Made by a program: the position numbers and the translations under genes. Under the pieces are notes generated by a model. The model was given only the letters and a program-made list of their open reading frames with translations. It was not told the origin of the DNA and did not search any database. Source: Bin87 sp034420475 (GTDB lineage Bacteria > Chloroflexota > Dehalococcoidia > Lucifugimonadales > UBA3495). From it: a stretch of DNA of 64,000 bases. This document shows, piece after piece, positions 61,588 to 64,000 of this stretch (positions are counted from its first letter, which is position 1; every line of letters begins with the position of its first letter). Where the stretch lies: positions 1-64,000 of the forward strand of contig DAOULH010000090.1 in the NCBI GenBank assembly GCA_034420475.1, read 5' to 3'.

Positions 61588-62043
61588 TCAGTCAGCTTGT
61601 TGTTTCTCAAATATGCCCCGATTTCGAGGCAGGTCACCGATGATCTCGTCAATTGTAGATTCCGACACGGCGAGCGTGGCCTCCGGCTTTGGCAGGGATT
61701 CCGGCGGTAAAGCGGAAGAATCCGTGCTGACCAACTGGATTACTGCGTCCGTGTCCAGGTCAATATCAACCACCAGCAAGTGGCCATCCTCTGGATAGTC
61801 GATTGCGTGGCGCGGCCGCACCTGACCCGAAAGCAATCCACGGAGTCGGGCCGGCCCGACGGGTATGCATACCCATCGCTCTGTGGCGTCATCCTCGTCG
61901 TTCCACCAGGCCAGATATATTTGGCCCTCCCTCCCGCGCTGCAGCAACATGCGCGGACCGTCATAATAGTGAAGCACGGTATCGAAGGAGAACTCGTGCC
62001 ACGGCGCGTCGGACAGCCGGATTCCTTTTATTGCAGGCAACAC
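61588..62043 (-). CDS. DUF6575-like hypothetical protein
   Basis: A 151-residue protein. The stretches YDGPRMLLQRGREGQIYLAW and WVCIPVGPARLRGLLSGQ resemble the DUF6575 group of small proteins. Function unknown. It is 22 bp downstream of another small gene on the same strand; the two are likely a pair. It is not near any known phage gene. Confidence 0.6.
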   Translation of the reverse strand: MLPAIKGIRLSDAPWHEFSFDTVLHYYDGPRMLLQRGREGQIYLAWWNDEDDATERWVCIPVGPARLRGLLSGQVRPRHAIDYPEDGHLLVVDIDLDTDAVIQLVSTDSSALPPESLPKPEATLAVSESTIDEIIGDLPRNRGIFEKQQAD

Positions 62044-62064
62044 AGCGCGGTCTCCTCGTTACCA

Positions 62065-62469
62065 CTAGATCACAATCTCGATTGCAGAGGCGGTTACCGG
62101 ATTAAAATTTTCGACGTACCACCAAGTATGGTGAGAGTTTCCTTCCCTTGGCGTGGCCAGTATTTTTCCTGAATCCGGATTTAGCGTCAAGCGAGCTATG
62201 TATGAGCCAATCTGGGGCAGGCGCAGCGCCCATTCGACGGCATCGTTCGCGTCAGCGAAGACCGACAGCCCCATCGTCTCGCATGGGGTGCCCGTCCCCC
62301 GCCTGATGATTGCATTGGCTCGCCTGCGGTTGAGATTGAATATAGCAACGAAATCCTCGTGCTGCGGTGGATCGGTTTTGACGATGCGGTAGTACGTTCC
62401 ATTGGCAGGAACCGCCGCTTCGGGTGGACAATCTGCGGGGAAGTCAGTGGGCCAAATCCAGGTCGTCAT
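62065..62469 (-). CDS. Hypothetical protein upstream of the DUF6575-like gene
   Basis: A 134-residue protein, not recognised (MTTWIWPTDFPADCPPEAAV, then VAIFNLNRRRANAIIRRGTG). No membrane segment. It precedes the DUF6575-like gene by 22 bp, so they are probably co-transcribed and perhaps act together. Confidence 0.5.
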   Translation of the reverse strand: MTTWIWPTDFPADCPPEAAVPANGTYYRIVKTDPPQHEDFVAIFNLNRRRANAIIRRGTGTPCETMGLSVFADANDAVEWALRLPQIGSYIARLTLNPDSGKILATPREGNSHHTWWYVENFNPVTASAIEIVI

Positions 62470-62482
62470 TGGTTGGAAGCCG

Positions 62483-63967
62483 CTAGATTCCCGGCCGCTG
62501 CTGGTGCCATCCTGTCGCCTGCTGGTAGGCGTGGGCGATGTTCAGCAGCCGGCTTTCCTCCAGGTGGGGGCCGATCAGTTGCAGACCCACCGGCAAGCCC
62601 TCGCTGAAACCGCAGGGGACGGACATGGCGGGGAGGCCGGCCATGTTGACGGGGAGGGTGTAGACGTCCACCAGGTACATCCGGACCGGGTCGTCGGCGC
62701 GGTCGCCGATGGGGAAGGCGACCACCGGCGAGACGGGCGCGGCCAGGGCATCGACTTCCTGGAAGACGCGGGCGAAGTCCTGGCGGATCAGCGTGCGGAC
62801 CTGCTGGGCCTTGTGGTAGTAGGCGTCGTAGTAGCCGGAGGACAGGGCGAAGGCGCCCAGCATGATACGGCGCTTGACCTCGGGGCCGAAGCCGTGCTGG
62901 CGGGTGCGCTCCATGGCCTCCCACATATCGACGTCGCCCGGGCCGTCACCCTGATAAGAGTAGCCGTACTTGACGCCGTCGTAGCGGGCCAGGTTGGCGG
63001 AGCACTCGGAGGGGGCGATGATGTAGTAGCAGGCCAGGGCGTACTGGGTAGTGGTCAGGGAGACCTCGCGGATCTCGGCGCCGAGAGCGGCCAGCTGGTC
63101 GATGGCGGCGGTGACGGCGGCGCGAACGCCATCGTCCATGCCCTCCGCGAAGTATTCTCGCGGGACGCCGAGGCGCAGGCCGGAGATGTCGCCGGTGAGC
63201 GCGGCGGGGTAGTCTGGCACCGGGTCGGGCAGCGAGGTGGCGTCGCGGGGGTCGTGGCCGGCGATGGCCTGGAGGATGAGGGCGCAGTCGGCGGCGTCGC
63301 GGGCGATGGGACCGACCTGGTCCAGGGACGATGCGTAGGCGACGAGGCCGTAGCGGCTGACGCGCCCGTAGGTGGGCTTCAGCCCGGTGACGCCGCAGAA
63401 GGAGGCCGGCTGGCGGATGCTGCCGCCGGTGTCGGTGCCCAGGGCGAAGGGGGCCGCGCCGGCCGCCACGGCCGCCGCCGAGCCGCCGCTGCTGCCGCCG
63501 GGAACGCGGGAGGTGTCCCAGGGGTTGCGGGTGGGGAAGAAGGCGGAGTTCTCAGTGGAGGATCCCATGCCGAACTCGTCCATGTTGCCCTTGCCGAGCA
63601 GGACGGCGCCCTGTTCACGGAGGCGGGCGACGGCGGTAGCGTCGTACACGGGGACGTACTCGGCGAGCATCCGAGAGGCGCAGGTGGTGGCGACGCCGTT
63701 GGTGCAGAGCAGGTCCTTGATCTGCATGGGCACGCCGGTGAGCGGAGTGGCTTCGCCGGCGGCGATGCGGCGGTCGGCTTCGGCGGCCTGCTGGCGGGCG
63801 AGGTCGGCGGTGACGGTGACGTAGGCGGATATACGGTCGTCCACCGCCGCGATGCGCTCCAGGCAGGCGTCGGTTAGCTCGATGCTGCTGATCTGACGGT
63901 CGGCCAAGAGGCGGGAGGCCTCGGCGACGGACAGTTGCCAGAGCTCGCCGGCTGCGGGAGCGGACAT
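62483..63967 (-). CDS. gatA: Aspartyl/glutamyl-tRNA amidotransferase subunit A
   Basis: A 494-residue GatA. Triad Lys84 (PMQIKDLLCTNG), Ser159 (VPGGSSGGSAAAVAAG) and Ser183 (GTDTGGSIRQPASFCGV), with DVYTLPVNMAGLPAMSVPCG near the C-terminus. It releases ammonia from Gln to convert Glu-tRNA-Gln (or Asp-tRNA-Asn) with GatB and GatC. The upstream stop codon belongs to gatC. Confidence 0.95.
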   Translation of the reverse strand: MSAPAAGELWQLSVAEASRLLADRQISSIELTDACLERIAAVDDRISAYVTVTADLARQQAAEADRRIAAGEATPLTGVPMQIKDLLCTNGVATTCASRMLAEYVPVYDATAVARLREQGAVLLGKGNMDEFGMGSSTENSAFFPTRNPWDTSRVPGGSSGGSAAAVAAGAAPFALGTDTGGSIRQPASFCGVTGLKPTYGRVSRYGLVAYASSLDQVGPIARDAADCALILQAIAGHDPRDATSLPDPVPDYPAALTGDISGLRLGVPREYFAEGMDDGVRAAVTAAIDQLAALGAEIREVSLTTTQYALACYYIIAPSECSANLARYDGVKYGYSYQGDGPGDVDMWEAMERTRQHGFGPEVKRRIMLGAFALSSGYYDAYYHKAQQVRTLIRQDFARVFQEVDALAAPVSPVVAFPIGDRADDPVRMYLVDVYTLPVNMAGLPAMSVPCGFSEGLPVGLQLIGPHLEESRLLNIAHAYQQATGWHQQRPGI

Positions 63968-63971
63968 GGGA

Positions 63972-64000
63972 TTATTCGTCCAGGACGGCGCGGACCTGGA
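63972..64000 (-). CDS. gatC: Partial gatC, C-terminus only
   Basis: The last eight codons of a minus-strand gene end ...QVRAVLDE at a TAA (63972-63974), 5 bp before the gatA start. The ending and position match GatC; the rest lies outside the window. Confidence 0.7.

Noticed and set aside
62402..63877. A 491-codon plus-strand open frame
   Set aside because: It is antisense to gatA, whose catalytic triad is intact.

Overview
This 64 kb window is GC-rich chromosomal DNA from a bacterium. The best fit is a Chloroflexota member of the Dehalococcoidia/SAR202 type. That placement is inferred from gene content: a short EF-Ts, the order rpsB-tsf-pyrH-frr-uppS-cdsA-dxr-rseP, many CaiB/BaiF CoA-transferase, amidase, MFS and beta-propeller genes, paired moeA genes, and a T-box leader. 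No rRNA, tRNA or CRISPR array was seen.

Layout. 0.4-5 kb: a double-domain CoA transferase, a Uma2-type endonuclease and a two-gene thiamine-diphosphate decarboxylase with a clear promoter and terminator. 5-14 kb: VOC enzymes, a beta-lactamase-fold esterase, and a mirror-image paralogous block (propeller, MFS | MFS, propeller) in which the right-hand MFS gene is frameshifted at a G6 run. 13.9-14.7 kb: a deiodinase-like thioredoxin-fold gene with an in-frame UGA where the family has Cys/Sec, followed by a hairpin that fits the bacterial SECIS pattern. 14.7-23 kb: gamma-glutamyltranspeptidase, a fused MNT-HEPN protein, two amidases (one coupled to a GatC/AtzG-like subunit), an SDR epimerase and a second Uma2 protein. 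23-30.7 kb: the translation, lipid and isoprenoid operon. 31-40 kb: dienelactone hydrolase, two MFS transporters, LhgO, a HicA/double-HicB module, MmgE/PrpD and a quinone oxidoreductase. 40-42 kb: a Phd/PIN toxin-antitoxin pair followed by an overlapping DUF6884-like/GIY-YIG-like gene pair. 42-45.4 kb: a tryptophan T-box leader and trpE, with trpG 0.9 kb further on. 45-51 kb: RidA, an LLM flavin oxidoreductase, a lipoprotein/GldG-like/SppA envelope group. 51-59.5 kb: a CoxE-like VWA protein, a RelA/SpoT-domain protein with a small partner, an MFS gene, a TPR protein and two MoeA genes, one fused to a periplasmic-binding-protein-like domain. 59.5-64 kb: an IS110 remnant, asnS, two small hypothetical genes, gatA and the end of gatC.

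From 6 kb onward the non-coding gaps carry a family of 130-170 bp palindromic elements. They share an inner core (TCATTGCGAG...CTCGCAATGA) but have two kinds of outer inverted repeat, and at least two copies look like hybrids of the two kinds. Together with small REP hairpins they occupy most intergenic spaces and occasionally supply spurious upstream start codons.

Metabolically the accessory genes point to uptake and breakdown of amides, CoA-linked organic acids and 2-hydroxyacids, plus molybdenum-cofactor enzymes. All protein assignments come from reading motifs by eye, without database searches.
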